This document shows, one piece after another, positions 61,997 through 64,000 of a stretch of DNA of 64,000 bases. The first letter of the stretch is position 1, and each line of letters begins with the position of its first letter. The stretch is from positions 1-64,000 of the forward strand of contig NZ_SJPV01000013.1 of the NCBI RefSeq assembly GCF_007860135.1, in the 5' to 3' direction. This DNA is from Novipirellula artificiosorum. GTDB lineage: Bacteria; Planctomycetota; Planctomycetia; Pirellulales; Pirellulaceae. The notes under the pieces are model-generated. The model was not told where the DNA came from. It was given only the letters and a program-made list of their open reading frames with translations, and ran no database searches. Position numbers and translations under genes: made by a program.

Positions 61997-63661
61997 ATGC
62001 TGTCTAGGGAACTCGAGCAAAAAGCACCTCGGATGCACTTATCTTCTCTATCAAACGTGCTCAGTCCACCGATTGCTGCGCCGCCGATAACACCAACTCG
62101 CTGGCGAGGCGAAAGAGTTAGTCAGCCGCTTGTCAGAACCAAGCAATCGACACCGAGCAGAAAGGCTACGGCCAAAGCCAGCCCAACGCGGAAGCCGTTG
62201 ATTGACACGGCGAAGCCCCTCATAACGAAGCCGAAGTTCAGCACCCGCTGCTATGCGCAGCTCAAACGGCGGATTGAGGATACACCGCCCTGGCTTCTCA
62301 GCACGGTACTGCACTTGATTCTACTGCTGGTGCTGGCCTTCATCACGATCTCGCTCGACGAATCGAGTTCGATTCTACTATCACTTCGTCAGGGCGAACG
62401 TGAAGCTGCGGGCGAACTTGCTGAGTTTTCGATCGTCGTGTCTGACGATTTCACAAGCCACGCGGATTTTGACACGGAACTTCAAACGGTCCCTATCGAG
62501 TCAGATCTTCTCAGCATCGCTCCCGTGTCGTTCCCAATGGAAGCACCTACGCTTGATGCGATTAAAGACGCACTTGAATCGCATGGCGGGCTCGAGAAAC
62601 TTCCCATCGATTCGCAGTCCATGTTTGGTGGTCGCTCGGGAGCGACGAAGCAAGCGATGCTGAGGAAATTCGGCGGAACCGAAGAAACGGAGAAAGCGGT
62701 TGAAATGGGATTGGAATGGCTCAAGCGACAGCAGAACTATGATGGCAGTTGGAGTTTGATTGGGCCTTATAGCAACGGTGCTCCACTCGAAAACAAAACG
62801 GCCGCAACCGCGATGGCGATGTTGGCATTCATGGGAGCCGGTAACACGCATCACACCGGAAAGTACGAGCGTCAGGTTCACAAAGCGGCGAGCTGGATGG
62901 TGGACCAACAAGACCGCAGCGGTTTCATGGCCAATAAGGCACCGGGCCAGCAAAGGATGTACGCTCAGGCTCAAGCGACGATTGCGTTGTGCGAACTGTA
63001 TGCGATGACGAAGGACGCCCGTCTGAAACCACGCGCGCAGGCGGCCTGCGACTTCGCCGTACAAGCACAGTCACCCGAAGGGGGGTGGCGTTACCAGCCG
63101 CGTTTTGACTCGGACACGTCCGTGACGGGGTGGTTCGTAATGGGGCTGAAGAGCGGTCAATCGGGCGGTCTGCGAGTCGAGCGCTACGTTTTTGAGAACG
63201 TCGAAAAGTACCTTGATTCGGTCGGTCGCGACTATAACGCGGGGTATGCGTACCAAGTCGGCGAGGTGACTTCACCATCGATGACTGCCGAAGGGATTCT
63301 TTGTCGCCAATACTTAGGTTGGCATCGCAACCAACCTGGCATGGCACAAGGTCTGGGTGCATTAGCGACGAATCATCCCTTAGACACACGATCGCCCGAC
63401 GTCTACTACTGGTACTACGCAACTCAGGCACTGCACCATTACGGTGGTCCATTGTGGACTCAGTGGAATGATCAACTGAAGGTAAGGATCCCAGCGACTC
63501 AGGTTCAACAGGATGCCGAAAAGGGAAGCTGGTCACCGCGAAGGGATGCTTGGGGCAGGCACGCAGGTCGTCTCTACACGACGTGTATGTCACTATACTG
63601 CTTGGAAGTCTACTACCGCCACATGCCGCTCTATGCGGGGGAGAAAGAGGCGGCATGGTAG
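61997..63661 (+). CDS. Membrane-anchored prenyltransferase/squalene-oxidase repeat protein
   Basis: 554 residues. A basic N-terminal ~90 residues precede one membrane helix (PWLLSTVLHLILLLVLAFIT). The external part has QW-type alpha-barrel repeats of the terpene cyclase/prenyltransferase superfamily: EMGLEWLKRQQNYDGSWSL, AASWMVDQQDRSGFM, FAVQAQSPEGGWRYQP, YYWYYATQALHHYGG. The cyclase DxDD acid motif is absent, although DSDTSVTGW is in a comparable place, so it is unlikely to be a hopene cyclase. Planctomycetes have many TPPWLxSxxLH-type proteins of this kind with unknown roles. Confidence 0.82.
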   Translation: MLSRELEQKAPRMHLSSLSNVLSPPIAAPPITPTRWRGERVSQPLVRTKQSTPSRKATAKASPTRKPLIDTAKPLITKPKFSTRCYAQLKRRIEDTPPWLLSTVLHLILLLVLAFITISLDESSSILLSLRQGEREAAGELAEFSIVVSDDFTSHADFDTELQTVPIESDLLSIAPVSFPMEAPTLDAIKDALESHGGLEKLPIDSQSMFGGRSGATKQAMLRKFGGTEETEKAVEMGLEWLKRQQNYDGSWSLIGPYSNGAPLENKTAATAMAMLAFMGAGNTHHTGKYERQVHKAASWMVDQQDRSGFMANKAPGQQRMYAQAQATIALCELYAMTKDARLKPRAQAACDFAVQAQSPEGGWRYQPRFDSDTSVTGWFVMGLKSGQSGGLRVERYVFENVEKYLDSVGRDYNAGYAYQVGEVTSPSMTAEGILCRQYLGWHRNQPGMAQGLGALATNHPLDTRSPDVYYWYYATQALHHYGGPLWTQWNDQLKVRIPATQVQQDAEKGSWSPRRDAWGRHAGRLYTTCMSLYCLEVYYRHMPLYAGEKEAAW

Positions 63662-63688
63662 CTTCTCACGAAGCGGATTCGCGATATT

Positions 63689-64000
63689 ATGATGGCCATG
63701 ATCCAATCCGATGACCCATCGTTCGCTCGCATCCAGACCGTCAGCCTCACCGTCTTAGCGGTCGTTGCCGCGACCTTCTCGATCTATTGGCTGCGTCCTG
63801 TATTGGTCCCCTTGGTCGTGGCATTGTTCGTGGTCAGCGGCGTCAGCCCTATTTTGACCACACTCGAACGGCGGCTTGGCGTGAATCGCATCATTGCCGC
63901 TGGACTCACCTTCATTGCCGGCGCGGGACTCTTGTTGGTCTTCGGTTTTTCGATTTGGATGTCAATGGTTGATCTCAACACGAACTCTCGGGACTATCGG
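63689..64000 (+). CDS. AI-2E family transporter, 5' part (cut by window end)
   Basis: The first 104 codons are in the window. ATG at 63689 is followed by in-frame ATGs at 63692 and 63698. After a short soluble start come helices typical of the AI-2E/PerM family: LTVLAVVAATFSIYWLRPVL, VPLVVALFVVSGVSPILTTL and RRLGVNRIIAAGLTFIAGAG. Family members are eight-helix exporters or Na+/H+ antiporters. The reading frame runs past position 64000. It begins 27 bases after the upstream stop on the same strand. Confidence 0.8.
   Translation, partial: MMAMIQSDDPSFARIQTVSLTVLAVVAATFSIYWLRPVLVPLVVALFVVSGVSPILTTLERRLGVNRIIAAGLTFIAGAGLLLVFGFSIWMSMVDLNTNSRDYR

Noticed and set aside
1..64000. CRISPR arrays
   Set aside because: Repeats present are palindromic, irregularly spaced and not separated by uniform unique spacers; no cas-like genes were seen.

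Overview
The window looks like chromosomal DNA of a planctomycete of the Pirellulales (Rhodopirellula/Blastopirellula type). Indicators are two intact secreted sulfatases plus two broken ones, a paired DUF1552 / planctomycete-cytochrome (PSD-domain) operon, three DUF1559 or pilin-like proteins, DUF1080 proteins, an exosortase of the XrtU type, LEPR-xLL N-terminal motifs, a large Ser/Thr kinase, a TIGR02999-type ECF sigma factor, and many short palindromic repeats between genes. No rRNA, tRNA, CRISPR array or intact insertion sequence was found.

Layout. 1-2.5 kb: a 5'-truncated PEP-CTERM protein and an FKBP-type lipoprotein lie between two nearly identical ~205-bp direct repeats. 2.7-6.3 kb: a translationally overlapping exosortase and TPR pair. 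6.6-8.2 kb: a thioesterase and an isochorismatase-fold hydrolase, separated by miniature transposon-like repeats. 8.5-17.7 kb: secreted degradative enzymes (agarase/porphyranase-like glycoside hydrolase, DUF1080 protein, GH88/105 remnant, sulfatase with HEAT-like tail, second sulfatase). 18-21.8 kb: the c-type cytochrome/DUF1552 pair. 22-34 kb: a decay zone with a frameshifted glycoside hydrolase, two sulfatase remnants, a truncated oxidoreductase, an IS1634-type transposase remnant, a large nested repeat array, a broken LEPR-xLL protein, and one apparently intact polymorphic toxin. 34-36 kb: an RND/MMPL exporter. 36.7-51.8 kb: a secreted calcium/CotH region with EF-hand proteins, a PQQ propeller, an 1867-residue lamin-tail/PKD/CotH/DUF1566/dockerin protein, a stand-alone CotH-family kinase, an internally duplicated acidic protein, a Ser/Thr kinase and CsrA. 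51.8-56.1 kb: a DUF4198 fragment, two DUF1559 proteins, a Cys/His-rich secreted protein and a bacterioferritin-like protein. 56.3-57.9 kb: a disrupted NCS1 permease fused to the start of a mannitol-dehydrogenase-like gene. 58-64 kb: a HExxH-containing secreted protein, an NAD(P)-binding protein, a UroD/MtaA-family protein, an ECF sigma factor divergent from a prenyltransferase-repeat membrane protein, and the start of an AI-2E-type transporter.

How it fits together. The first 22 kb suggests scavenging of sulfated marine polysaccharides plus a surface sorting system. The 36-51 kb block is the best candidate for a coherent, poorly described system: two CotH-fold proteins, calcium-binding EF-hand partners and Gly/Pro-rich linker proteins that could together phosphorylate and assemble secreted or cell-surface material. 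Short terminal-inverted-repeat elements are spread through the window; one has inserted into another, leaving a readable 4-bp target duplication. All functions are inferred from sequence read by eye; no database search was run.
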